From Candidatus Levyibacteriota bacterium (GTDB lineage: Bacteria > Patescibacteria > Microgenomatia > Levybacterales > UBA12049), in NCBI GenBank assembly GCA_016182425.1, contig JACPGP010000033.1:1-39798 (forward strand): a stretch of 39,798 bases of DNA, written 5' to 3'. Positions within the stretch are counted from its first letter, which is position 1; every line of letters begins with the position of its first letter. The notes beneath the pieces were generated by a model that saw only the letters and a list, made by a program, of their open reading frames with translations, searched no databases and was not told where the DNA came from. The translations under genes and the position numbers were made by a program. This document shows, in pieces, positions 30,605 through 38,611 of this stretch.

Positions 30605-31760
30605 AAAAATTATAAAACTTATCATCATCGGGCTTGCCATCTACTTATTTTCAGCAGGAGCATCGTATCTGTTTTTTGCTCGTACTGCGGCATTTAATGA
30701 ACTTATTACTCCTCAGGTTCCGACGACCAAAAATGGAGAAGGTGCCGCATTTGATGATACACTTCCCAAAACGGAAGAGTGCCCAATAAATGGCGTTTTG
30801 TATTCGACAAAACAGCGCGAATGGTGGGAAAAGCACAGGCCGCTTACTGTTATGATTGAAAATCACGAAGATTCTCGGCCTCAGTCAGGGCTTTTGTCTG
30901 CTGATGTTGTTTACGAAGCTGTCGCCGAAGGGGGTATTACGCGTTTTTTGGCAGTTTATTACTGTCAGGATGCCAATCCAATCGGACCGGTACGATCGGC
31001 CAGGACCTATTTTATTGACTTTGCCTCCGAGTATGGAGATGCTCCGCTTTACGCTCACGTGGGAGGAGCAAACGCGCCAGGACCCGCCGACGCGCTATCG
31101 CAGTTGTCGGACTATGGATGGATCGGCTATAATGACTTAAACCAGTTTTCTATTGGTTTCCCCACATTCTGGCGGGATTACGATCGGTTAGGTCACACTA
31201 CAGCCACAGAACATACCATGTATTCGACAACCACCAAATTGTGGGATTTCGCCAAAAAATCGCGAGCACTAGCAAATGTTGACAAAGAAGGAAATCCCTG
31301 GGATAAAAAATTTGTGAAGTATTCCTTTAGGGACGACCAGGCAACAGGCATGGCGAATCAGACAATTCATCTTGAGTTTTGGAAGGATTACAAAGATTAT
31401 TTTGTGGATTGGATATACGATAAAGCAACCAATAGCTATAAAAGAAGCAATGGTGGTGCTTACCATATTGACAACAATACAAAAAAGCAGTTGACAACCA
31501 AAAATATTGTTGTATTATTCATGCAGGAGAGCAATGCCCTTGATGGCTATGAGGATAATATACATCTTCTTTACAGGACAAAGGGTACGGGTAAAGCAAA
31601 CATTTTTATGGACGGAAAACAAATTGTCGGTACATGGAGAAAAGACGGACGCACAGGAAGAACGCTTTTGTTTGATAACGCCGGTTCGCCGATAAAGCTT
31701 AATAGAGGAACCATTTGGTTTGAAATCCTGCCCACAACTGGAGTAGTAACATTAAAATAG
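30597..31760 (+). CDS. DUF3048-domain exported protein (YerB-like)
   Basis: 387 residues; N-terminal signal-anchor helix (about 5-25), then the two-part DUF3048 fold: PLTVMIENHEDSRPQSGL, ADVVYEAVAEGGITRFLAVYY, GPVRSARTYFIDFA, YAHVGGANAPGPADAL and a C-terminal GTWRKDGRTGRTLLFDNAG. It probably faces the outside, attached by the N-terminal helix. Biochemical role unknown. Co-translated with the DUF4446 protein. Confidence 0.9.
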   Translation: MDKKIIKLIIIGLAIYLFSAGASYLFFARTAAFNELITPQVPTTKNGEGAAFDDTLPKTEECPINGVLYSTKQREWWEKHRPLTVMIENHEDSRPQSGLLSADVVYEAVAEGGITRFLAVYYCQDANPIGPVRSARTYFIDFASEYGDAPLYAHVGGANAPGPADALSQLSDYGWIGYNDLNQFSIGFPTFWRDYDRLGHTTATEHTMYSTTTKLWDFAKKSRALANVDKEGNPWDKKFVKYSFRDDQATGMANQTIHLEFWKDYKDYFVDWIYDKATNSYKRSNGGAYHIDNNTKKQLTTKNIVVLFMQESNALDGYEDNIHLLYRTKGTGKANIFMDGKQIVGTWRKDGRTGRTLLFDNAGSPIKLNRGTIWFEILPTTGVVTLK

Positions 31761-31770
31761 AAAGGCAGGT

Positions 31771-32346
31771 ATGTTAGGAGATTTAATCACATCAAAATCG
31801 CGGGTGACGTTAATTTCGGTTTTTCTTTTGTCTCCCTTCGATATGTTTCACGTACGGGAACTCGTTCGTCGAACAGGCGATGAGATTAATGCGGTGCGGC
31901 GGGAGCTTGCTTTTTTGGAGAAAAAGGGTATCTTAGTAAGAGAACCGCGCGCGAATAGAATCTATTATTCGTTAGCAAAAAATTATCCGTTTTATTATGA
32001 TTTGTTGGCGATTGGTGCCAAGATCATGGGTTTGGGATCTGAAATCTTAAAGAATCGGACAAAGCTTGGGAGAGTGAAATATGCCATGTTTTCGGGGGGA
32101 TTCGTGCGAAAAGTCAAAAAAGAGCAGGAGAGCGTTGACCTTTTAATAGTAGGTACGGTTGTCCTACCGGAACTTGCGCTTTTGGTGAAAGACGAAGAGA
32201 AGCGGATAGGCCGAGAAATCAACTATACGGTTATGTCGGAAGATGAATTTCATTTTAGGAAAAAGCGTAGCGATCCATTTATTCTTTCGATCCTTCATGG
32301 ATCGAGATTAATGCTGATTGGGGATGAGCAACAAATGTTGTCATAA
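31771..32346 (+). CDS. Winged-helix protein with nucleotidyltransferase-like C-terminus
   Basis: 191 residues. About 1-70 form a winged helix (LISVFLLSPFDMFHVRELVRRTGDEINAVRRELAFLEKKGILVREP). About 95-190 resemble the small nucleotidyltransferase fold seen in wHTH-MNT proteins (VKYAMFSGGFV, SVDLLIVGTVVLPELALLV, SILHGSRLMLIGD). The GG/GS-x9-DxD metal site is incomplete (only SVDLLIVG), so catalysis is doubtful. It may be a DNA-binding regulator or an antitoxin-type protein. It sits alone between DUF3048 and secD. Confidence 0.7.
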   Translation: MLGDLITSKSRVTLISVFLLSPFDMFHVRELVRRTGDEINAVRRELAFLEKKGILVREPRANRIYYSLAKNYPFYYDLLAIGAKIMGLGSEILKNRTKLGRVKYAMFSGGFVRKVKKEQESVDLLIVGTVVLPELALLVKDEEKRIGREINYTVMSEDEFHFRKKRSDPFILSILHGSRLMLIGDEQQMLS

Positions 32347-32352
32347 TGCTTC

Positions 32353-33672
32353 ATGAAAAATCCACGAGTTCTTTTTTGGCTCATTATTATTTTAACCATT
32401 ATTGCTATTTTTATCGATTTACCATTTCTTTCTTCACCAAACTTTTTTATTGGATCCTTTCATGTACAGAGAGATTTTTCCATACGGCGCGGATTAGATT
32501 TGGCTGGCGGGGTAAGTATTATCTATAAAGCGCATGTTGACAGTCTGCCATCCGATCAACAAAAAGATGCGCTTATTGCGGCAAAAACTGTTATTGAGCG
32601 CCGAATTAACTTCTTTGGTGTCTCCGAACCGGTCGTTCAGACAGCAACAGTTAATAATGAGGAAAGAATTATTGTGGAGATTCCAGGAATTTCTGATGTT
32701 GATTCGGCAATTAATCTTATTGGCACCACAGCTCAATTAACATTTTGGGAAGAAGGTGCGACCGAATCAGCCCGCCTGCAGTCGCCTGAGGCGACAGCTG
32801 ATGGCGGGCAGGCTAAACTTGCCACCCCTTCGGCATTACCTGTTGGTTTTACTCAAAAAACAGACTTAAGCGGAAAAGATTTACAAAAAGCCGGAGTAAC
32901 ATTTAATCCCAATACAGGTGTACCAGAGGTATCACTTGTTTTCAACAGTGATGGAGGAAAAAAATTTGCCGATATTACAACCAGAAACGTGGGAAAGCCA
33001 GTAGCGATAGTTTTGGATAATCAAATTATCTCGGCCCCGAAAGTAAATACGGCAATTACAGATGGTAATGCTGTTATTACCGGTGGGTTTACCACAGAAC
33101 AGGCAAAAAATTTAAGTATTCAATTAAACGCTGGTGCGCTTCCTGTTACGCTTTCTATCCTTGAACAAAAAACAGTTGGTCCAACACTAGGAGAGACCTC
33201 GCTTAAGACGAGTCTTTTTGCAGGAGGAATTGGTTTTATGGTGATAGTTTTGTTTATGAGTATTTTGTATGGAAGATTTGGCATGATTGCAAGTGCGGCG
33301 CTTGTTTTGTATACACTTTTTGTTTTAGCTATTTTTAAGGCAATTCCAATTACTTTAACGCTTGCTGGAATTGCAGGGTTTATCTTATCTATTGGTATGG
33401 CCGTTGATGCCAATATTCTTATTTTTGAACGAATGAGGGAGGAGTTAAGACACGGTAGAAATCTGCCTGTTTCCTTAGAGCTTGGGTTTGTCAGAGCATG
33501 GAGTTCGATTCGTGACTCCAATATTTCAAGTCTTATTACCAGTTTTATTTTGTACTATTTTGGGACAGGAATTGTTAAAAATTTTGCTCTCACTTTGGCT
33601 ATTGGTGTTTTGGTTTCGATGTTTTCGGCAATTGTTGTTACAAGAACATTTTTAAGACTAGTTTATAAGTAA
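32353..33672 (+). CDS. secD: Protein translocase subunit SecD
   Basis: 439 residues, a short SecD with one N-terminal helix, a periplasmic-type P1 domain and five C-terminal helices. FSIRRGLDLAGGVSIIYK, VVERRINxFG-type motif (VIERRINFFGVSEP), GKPVAIVLDNQIISAPKVN and the helix 4 signature GMAVDANILIFERMREEL are clear. It works with SecF to drive late steps of export through SecYEG. Residues about 138-155 (LQSPEATADGGQ) are encoded by an inserted GC-rich palindrome and are not part of the usual domain. Confidence 0.95.
   Translation: MKNPRVLFWLIIILTIIAIFIDLPFLSSPNFFIGSFHVQRDFSIRRGLDLAGGVSIIYKAHVDSLPSDQQKDALIAAKTVIERRINFFGVSEPVVQTATVNNEERIIVEIPGISDVDSAINLIGTTAQLTFWEEGATESARLQSPEATADGGQAKLATPSALPVGFTQKTDLSGKDLQKAGVTFNPNTGVPEVSLVFNSDGGKKFADITTRNVGKPVAIVLDNQIISAPKVNTAITDGNAVITGGFTTEQAKNLSIQLNAGALPVTLSILEQKTVGPTLGETSLKTSLFAGGIGFMVIVLFMSILYGRFGMIASAALVLYTLFVLAIFKAIPITLTLAGIAGFILSIGMAVDANILIFERMREELRHGRNLPVSLELGFVRAWSSIRDSNISSLITSFILYYFGTGIVKNFALTLAIGVLVSMFSAIVVTRTFLRLVYK
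32770..32809. repeat. GC-rich nested hairpin inserted in secD
   Basis: Outer arms GCCCGCC (32770-32776) and GGCGGGC (32803-32809); inner arms GTCGCC (32781-32786) and GGCGAC (32790-32795) around a TGA loop. It shares GCGACAGCT with the copy at 24388-24429. The frame stays open: the TGA is out of phase. Confidence 0.85.
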
Positions 33673-33675
33673 ATT

Positions 33676-34560
33676 ATGGATATTGTTGGAAAAAAATATT
33701 GGTATTTTGCCTTCTCGTTTCTGGTAATTATTCCAGGTATTATTTCTTTGCTTCTTTGGGGCTTACGGTTATCAATTGATTTTACCGGAGGAAGCAGATT
33801 TGAATATCAAATATCAAACGGTGAGGTAGAAAAGATTGTAAAAGAGCAAGGGGTTGAGGTAAACTCGGTTGCGCGATCAGGAAGGGATATCTTCATCGTT
33901 CGAACAAAACCGCTAGATCAAAAAGAGCATCAAAAAGTAAAAAATGCTATAGAGAAAAAATTCGAAGGTGCAAAAGAATTGAGTTTTCAAACTATTGGAC
34001 CAACAATTGGACAAGAGACCACTCTTAATGCATTAAAAGCTATTATTATTGCATCTATTCTTATCGTGCTTTATATTTCGTGGTCGTTTCGCAGCGTTCC
34101 AAAACCAGCCAGCAGTTGGCGATTTGGGATTTGCGCGATTGTAGCACTTTTGCATGATGTATTGGTAGTTGTTGGTGTATTTTCTCTGTTTGGCCATTTC
34201 TTACAAGTTGAGGTTGATAGTCTTTTTGTCACGGCTTTACTTACCATTATTGGATTCTCGGTGCACGATACGATTGTGGTGTTTGATCGAATTCGAGAAA
34301 ACTTGCGACGCCTTCCAGGAGTTGCTTTTACAACAGTTGTGAATGATTCAATATTACAGACATTAACTCGATCTCTAAACACATCAATTACAGTTCTCCT
34401 GGTTTTATTTACCATGCTGCTATTTGGGGGAGAAACAATACGCTGGTTTATTGTGGCACTACTTATTGGTATTGCTAGCGGCACATTTTCCTCAATCTTT
34501 AACGCTGCCCCGCTTTTAGTTGTGTGGGAAGAATGGAGCAGGAAAAGAATTAAGATATAA
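33676..34560 (+). CDS. secF: Protein translocase subunit SecF
   Basis: 294 residues with six predicted helices: LSIDFTGGSRFEYQ after helix 1, QTIGPTIGQETTLNALKAI, and the signature TIIGFSVHDTIVVFDRIRENLRR. Partner of SecD; the gap of 3 nt shows one operon. Length normal for SecF. The stop is followed by an 86-nt spacer with a possible TACAAT -10 box near 34566. Confidence 0.95.
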   Translation: MDIVGKKYWYFAFSFLVIIPGIISLLLWGLRLSIDFTGGSRFEYQISNGEVEKIVKEQGVEVNSVARSGRDIFIVRTKPLDQKEHQKVKNAIEKKFEGAKELSFQTIGPTIGQETTLNALKAIIIASILIVLYISWSFRSVPKPASSWRFGICAIVALLHDVLVVVGVFSLFGHFLQVEVDSLFVTALLTIIGFSVHDTIVVFDRIRENLRRLPGVAFTTVVNDSILQTLTRSLNTSITVLLVLFTMLLFGGETIRWFIVALLIGIASGTFSSIFNAAPLLVVWEEWSRKRIKI

Positions 34561-34646
34561 TGAAAATACAATAGAGATAATTACTGTACATGTAATTTCA
34601 AGTAAAGAAATAAATAATAAGGTGCGTTTAGGAAGGTGGAAAAAGT

Positions 34647-34883
34647 ATGAAGAAAATGAGAAAAACTAAACAGAAAGTATATTACGATAAAGAATCAGAT
34701 ATTTTATGGTTTCTTGTAAAAAGTGGCCCAGAAGTTGAGTATAAAGAAATAGCGCCGGGTATAAGTGTTGAACTTGGGGAAAGTGGGGAATTATTGGGTA
34801 TCGAAATCCTTAATGCTTCAAAAGTTTTAAATCCGATTCTTAGTCAAAAGCAGATGCAGATTTCACAAGTGGTAGAGATTTAA
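34647..34883 (+). CDS. DUF2283 protein
   Basis: 78 residues. KVYYDKESDILWFLVKSG, EYKEIAPGISVELGESGELLGIEILNASKVL is the DUF2283 beta-rich pattern; the domain is often near toxin-antitoxin or mobile regions, but no DUF4258-type partner is next to it here. AGGAAGGTGG about 10 nt upstream is a good ribosome site. Function not established. Confidence 0.86.
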   Translation: MKKMRKTKQKVYYDKESDILWFLVKSGPEVEYKEIAPGISVELGESGELLGIEILNASKVLNPILSQKQMQISQVVEI

Positions 34884-34918
34884 GAATTCTTTTAGTTTCA
34901 TTGGTTGTCGCATTGGTA

Positions 34919-35053
34919 ATGAACATCGGAGGATTTTTTAAAGTTACTAATGGCGAACTGTTTTTATACTGGTTATTAAATTTTTTTCTTTGGATTATTT
35001 TGGCGATGGTGGTAATTAGATTGGTAGTTTTGGTATTCAAGAAGGTTTCTTAA
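34919..35053 (+). CDS. Possible two-helix membrane miniprotein
   Basis: A 44-residue hydrophobic frame (FLYWLLNFFLWIILAMVVIRLVVLV, ending KKVS) after DUF2283. The frame is open further upstream (to 34844), so the start could also be a TTG near 34901 or 34913. No clear ribosome site. Two hydrophobic stretches and a basic tail are consistent with a small membrane protein, but chance is possible in this T-rich DNA. Confidence 0.4.
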   Translation: MNIGGFFKVTNGELFLYWLLNFFLWIILAMVVIRLVVLVFKKVS

Positions 35054-35065
35054 TTAAGCTAACAA

Positions 35066-35512
35066 TTAGGAAAGTTTCTCTTTTACTATTTTACTAACTA
35101 AACTTCCGTCGGCTTTGCCTTTGGTTTTTGGTATTAAGGCTCCCATCACCTTTCCTATATCGGCAATTGTTGTTGCACCGATTTCGCGGATTGTTTGTTT
35201 GATCTCGCTGATTTCATCCTCAGCCATTTGCGCTGGAAGATATTTTTGCAGCATTTCGAGTTCTTTTGTTTCTTTATCAGCAAGTTCTTGTCTTCCTGCA
35301 GCACTAAATTGTTCGATAGAATCTTTTCTCTGCTTTGCTTCTTTCTGAATAACTGCTAAAACATCTTCGTCTGTTGCGCTGTATCCTGCCCCGCCTTTTT
35401 GGATTTCATAGTAATTTATGGCAGAAAGAAGCAGTCGAAGCACAGAGGTTTTAAGTATGTCTTTTGCCAGCATACTTTGCTTTAATGCTTCTTGTAGTTT
35501 TTGTTTTTGCAT
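35066..35512 (-). CDS. GatB/YqeY-domain protein
   Basis: 148 residues with the YqeY pattern: LQEALKQSMLAKDILKTSVLRLLLSAI, VIQKEAKQRKDSIEQFSAAGRQELADKE, LQKYLPAQMAEDEI, and ADIGKVMGALIPKTKGKADGSLVSKIVKEKL. This helical domain is shared with the tail of GatB; free-standing copies are thought to bind tRNA or aid aminoacylation quality, but the role is not firmly known. It has its own promoter and is separate from the ABC genes upstream. Confidence 0.92.
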   Translation of the reverse strand: MQKQKLQEALKQSMLAKDILKTSVLRLLLSAINYYEIQKGGAGYSATDEDVLAVIQKEAKQRKDSIEQFSAAGRQELADKETKELEMLQKYLPAQMAEDEISEIKQTIREIGATTIADIGKVMGALIPKTKGKADGSLVSKIVKEKLS

Positions 35513-35519
35513 AAAAGTA

Positions 35520-35528
35520 ATTATAGCA
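35520..35528 (-). promoter_or_regulatory. Extended consensus -10 for GatB/YqeY gene
   Basis: On the minus strand TGC followed by TATAAT, 7 nt before the ATG at 35512. This is the best example of the extended -10, leaderless-looking layout in the window. Confidence 0.58.
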
Positions 35529-35532
35529 GTTT

Positions 35533-36321
35533 CTAACCTTCGTTTCTGGCAAATTGGCCTATGTCCTTGGATTTCTTAAGCATATAGTTAAAAAACCAGA
35601 GGGAGATAAGAAGATAGACAATGTTTCCAGCAAACGCTATTGTTGTTGCTTGCCAATTAACTGAAGGATTGCTAAGACCTGCTCGCGCAGCCTCAAATAC
35701 ATACGTTGGTGGAAGAAGATATGCTATCGTTTTTAACGTATCGGGAAGTATGCTCACTGGAAAAAATACCGCAGTGAGTGGCTGGAAGAGGAAAATAAGA
35801 CCCCAGGCGAGTGCTTGGAGCCTTTGACCATAGCGGAAAATAATGGCAAGTATAGTAATGCCCACAGACCAGGCAAACAGAGATAAATTGACAAAAAACA
35901 ATCCCAAATTGACAATGCCAATAGTAAAGATATTGAAATTAAAAATAAAATATGCAACAGCAGATATTATAAGAACTGTTGGTATTGTCTTTATTGCGCC
36001 AGATAGCATTGCCGCAGCCAAATACTCAAAAATGGTAAGAGGAGCAATAAACATATTGCTTAGATTTCGGGACCAAATATTCCAAAGTGCGCCAACTGAT
36101 ATGGAGTACTGTGTGATGCGTATGACTTCCCAGAGAATCATCCCCAAAAGGATATACACTGCTCCAACGCTATCTTCTTGTTTGGAAAGGAATGTAAAGA
36201 CAAAGCCAAACACGATAATATTAATAAGAGAGAAATAAAAAAGGTCAAGTATTACCTCAAGCGATTTTCTTGTTATATACCATTCTTGAAGAAGTATTGC
36301 TTTTATTCTTTCAAACGGCAT
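35533..36321 (-). CDS. ABC-2 type exporter permease
   Basis: 262 residues, six hydrophobic segments, ABC-2 permease organisation (RNLSNMFIAPLTIFEYLAAAM, LQALAWGLIFLFQPLTAVFFPVSILPDTLKTIAYLLPPTYVFEA). The last stretch, with Pro residues before the final helix, is typical of this family, which exports lipids, polysaccharide or drugs. It overlaps its ATPase gene by 11 nt. The substrate is unknown. Confidence 0.88.
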   Translation of the reverse strand: MPFERIKAILLQEWYITRKSLEVILDLFYFSLINIIVFGFVFTFLSKQEDSVGAVYILLGMILWEVIRITQYSISVGALWNIWSRNLSNMFIAPLTIFEYLAAAMLSGAIKTIPTVLIISAVAYFIFNFNIFTIGIVNLGLFFVNLSLFAWSVGITILAIIFRYGQRLQALAWGLIFLFQPLTAVFFPVSILPDTLKTIAYLLPPTYVFEAARAGLSNPSVNWQATTIAFAGNIVYLLISLWFFNYMLKKSKDIGQFARNEG

Positions 36322-37237
36322 GTGTTTTACCTCTTACAATCTCTAAGAAAACGTCCTCCAGAGTTGGTTTTTTAACGTCTATATCAGTAAGCCAAATATG
36401 CTTGCCAAGATCAAAAATAATGCTTGGAATTTTTTTCTCTTCGGTTTGGATATGAACAAGATAGTTTTTTACAAACGTAAAGGGTATTTTTTCTTTCTTT
36501 AAATATGATTCAACTGTTTGTTTTTTCCCATCGAATGTCAACGCTAGGGTTGCCAGACCAACTTGCTTTGTCAGGTTAAGCGGTGAATCTTCTGCCACAA
36601 TTTTTCCATGATCCAAAAAGATGACGCGATCACAAAGACGAGTTACCTCTTCCATATCATGGCTGGTGTAGAGAATTGCAATATTTCTTGACTCTCGCAA
36701 ATGCTCAATAAATGATAGCGTTTTATCTGCAACATCAGGGTCAAGGCCAGCCGTTGGTTCATCCATAAGCAGGAGCTGCGGATCATTAAGCAGAGATTTG
36801 ATAATATTGACAATACTTTTTTGTCCGGTTGAAAGATCCCAATACCGATTGTTAAGAAACGAATGAATCGAGAATTGCTCAACAAGATCCATAATTTTCT
36901 TTTTGGGATTTTTAACCTGGTAAAGGTGCGCAAAGACCAGAAGATTTTCCCATACAGAAATCCTTCCCTGAAGTGTGTTAAATGCAGAAGCAAAGTTGAT
37001 GTGTTGGAGACAGTATTGCCGATTTGTCAAAAAATCTTTTCCAAAATAAGAGATAGTGCCGCCATTGGCAAGCGTTATCCCCAACAGCATATGCATGGCG
37101 GTTGTTTTACCAGCGCCGTTTGGGCCAAGTAACCCTAAAATTTCGCCATCGGCAACAGAAAAAGAAATATTGTCAACTGCAGTAAAGCTGCCAAAGTTTT
37201 TTGTTAAATTTTTTACTTCAAGAATTGAATTTTGCAT
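36311..37237 (-). CDS. ABC-2 exporter ATPase
   Basis: 308 residues. Walker A GPNGAGKT (residues 38-45), signature LSTGQKSI, Walker B LLLMDEPTAGLDPD and the H-loop YTSHDMEEV, then a ~70-residue C-terminal extension. The ATG at 37237 (MQNSILEVKNLTKNFG) is chosen; a start 18 codons upstream would run deeper into the neighbouring gene. It overlaps the end of the nucleotidyltransferase gene by 20 nt. Drives the downstream permease. Confidence 0.92.
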   Translation of the reverse strand: MQNSILEVKNLTKNFGSFTAVDNISFSVADGEILGLLGPNGAGKTTAMHMLLGITLANGGTISYFGKDFLTNRQYCLQHINFASAFNTLQGRISVWENLLVFAHLYQVKNPKKKIMDLVEQFSIHSFLNNRYWDLSTGQKSIVNIIKSLLNDPQLLLMDEPTAGLDPDVADKTLSFIEHLRESRNIAILYTSHDMEEVTRLCDRVIFLDHGKIVAEDSPLNLTKQVGLATLALTFDGKKQTVESYLKKEKIPFTFVKNYLVHIQTEEKKIPSIIFDLGKHIWLTDIDVKKPTLEDVFLEIVRGKTHAV

Positions 37238-38579
37238 ATTCGTGAATACGTTTAATGAGATATTCTTTTGTGTTTTTTGAGAGGTCGGCATCTACCTCTT
37301 CAAAAAGTTTTTGGAGGATTTCGCCGACTTTTGGGCCTGGTTTTATGTTTAATTCTCTCATTACATCATTGCCATCGATTGATAAATCATTTATCGAAAA
37401 TGCCGCAGGAGCTAATTCTTTTTCGACTCTCTCTTTAAACAATTTTAGCCTCCAGCTCTCTGCAGTTTTTGTGCCGCTGCCTAATCTATCTGCCACGCGA
37501 AGATCTAGCATGTCTTGGATATTTTCAATGCCAACACGTCGTATAAATCGTCTGATTGCGGCATCAGTTGATTTTTCGTCTACTGTAAACATATGCCACC
37601 TGATTAGCGTTACTACTTTGTCTCTATCTTTTTTGGAAAACTTTAAGCGATCACAAATATCTTTAGCAATTCTTGTTCCGACAATTTCGTGGTTGTGGAA
37701 AATAACCAGTCCTTCTTGGTCTTCTCCTTTTACTTTTGGTTTTCCTACATCATGCAAAAGAGTGGTAAAACGAACAATTGGATCTTTTGATGGACAGAAT
37801 TTAAGAGAAAGCATATTGTGGGTAAAGACATCTGTGGTATGATGACGCCCAGGCCTGACCTGCGAAACACCAACTCCCTCTAATAGTTCGGGAAGTATCT
37901 GTTCAAGAAGCAAGGCATTACGAAGCAGCATTATACCGTCGTAGGGATATTCACTGGAAAGTATACGCAAAAGCTCAACGCGTATTCGCTCACCTGAAAC
38001 ATGGGTGATAAGTTTTGCGTCTTTTTGGATTTCGTTACAGGTTTGTTCTTCGATGGTAAATCCAAGCTCGGTTGCAATGCGGACTGCCCGCATAAGCCGC
38101 AAGGCGTCCTCTTTGAATCTAAGTTTTGGGTCGCCAACGGCACGAATAAGCCTTGCTTGGATATCTTCTTGTCCTTCGTAAGGATCGATAATGGAAGATG
38201 GTAATTTAAGAGCGATAGCGTTTATGGTAAAGTCTCGGCGGGCGAGGTCTTCTTCGATTGTTTTTCCCCATTTGACTTTGTCCGGACGACGTTTGTCCGA
38301 GTAGGCTGTTTCTGTTCGAAAAGTTGTTATCTCGACAATATGTTTTTCATTCTCAATTTCGATAGGAACGCCGACAGTGCCAAATTGATTGTCGTAAAAA
38401 CCATCGGGGAAAATTTTTAGTAACTCTTCTGGCACAGCGTTTGTAGTAAGATCCCAGTCTTTGACGGGTTTTTTCATAAGCAGATTTCGAACACAACCAC
38501 CGACAAAATAAACATCAAAATTAGCACTTACCAGCTTTTTATAAACAGCAACAATTTCTGATGGGATAAAATCAATCAT
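37218..38579 (-). CDS. CCA-adding/poly(A) nucleotidyltransferase with HD domain
   Basis: Class II tRNA nucleotidyltransferase superfamily, 453 residues. The head domain has VGGCVRNLLM (about 26-35), the catalytic DWD (41-43), and RRDFTINAIA. Then come the neck region (EDALRLMRAVRIATELGF) and an HD phosphohydrolase domain (FTTLLHDVGKPK, VIFHNHEIVG). It should add or repair the tRNA 3' CCA; poly(A) polymerase cannot be separated by eye. The ATG at 38579 is chosen over 38609 because the upstream one lies on top of the -10 element. Confidence 0.92.
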   Translation of the reverse strand: MIDFIPSEIVAVYKKLVSANFDVYFVGGCVRNLLMKKPVKDWDLTTNAVPEELLKIFPDGFYDNQFGTVGVPIEIENEKHIVEITTFRTETAYSDKRRPDKVKWGKTIEEDLARRDFTINAIALKLPSSIIDPYEGQEDIQARLIRAVGDPKLRFKEDALRLMRAVRIATELGFTIEEQTCNEIQKDAKLITHVSGERIRVELLRILSSEYPYDGIMLLRNALLLEQILPELLEGVGVSQVRPGRHHTTDVFTHNMLSLKFCPSKDPIVRFTTLLHDVGKPKVKGEDQEGLVIFHNHEIVGTRIAKDICDRLKFSKKDRDKVVTLIRWHMFTVDEKSTDAAIRRFIRRVGIENIQDMLDLRVADRLGSGTKTAESWRLKLFKERVEKELAPAAFSINDLSIDGNDVMRELNIKPGPKVGEILQKLFEEVDADLSKNTKEYLIKRIHEYAKFNS

Positions 38580-38582
38580 ATC

Positions 38583-38597
38583 TGCTATAGTATAGCA
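38583..38597. promoter_or_regulatory. Shared palindromic extended -10 for two divergent genes
   Basis: GCTATAGTATAGC (38584-38596) is palindromic outside its central bases and reads TGC-TATAGT on plus (recJ) and TGC-TATACT on minus (nucleotidyltransferase). Gap to the minus ATG is 9 nt and to the recJ ATG 20 nt. One 15-bp site can thus start transcription both ways. Confidence 0.6.
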
Positions 38598-38611
38598 AAG
38601 AAATTTCATTT

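Noticed and set aside
34585..34605. Near-palindrome around TTACTGTACATGTAA before the DUF2283 gene as an operator
   Set aside because: The arms are imperfect and short for AT-rich DNA, and no regulator points to it.
34844..35053. Longer membrane protein running out of the DUF2283 gene by frameshift
   Set aside because: The upstream part of the frame has no homology or start signal; only a small downstream ORF is kept, at low confidence.
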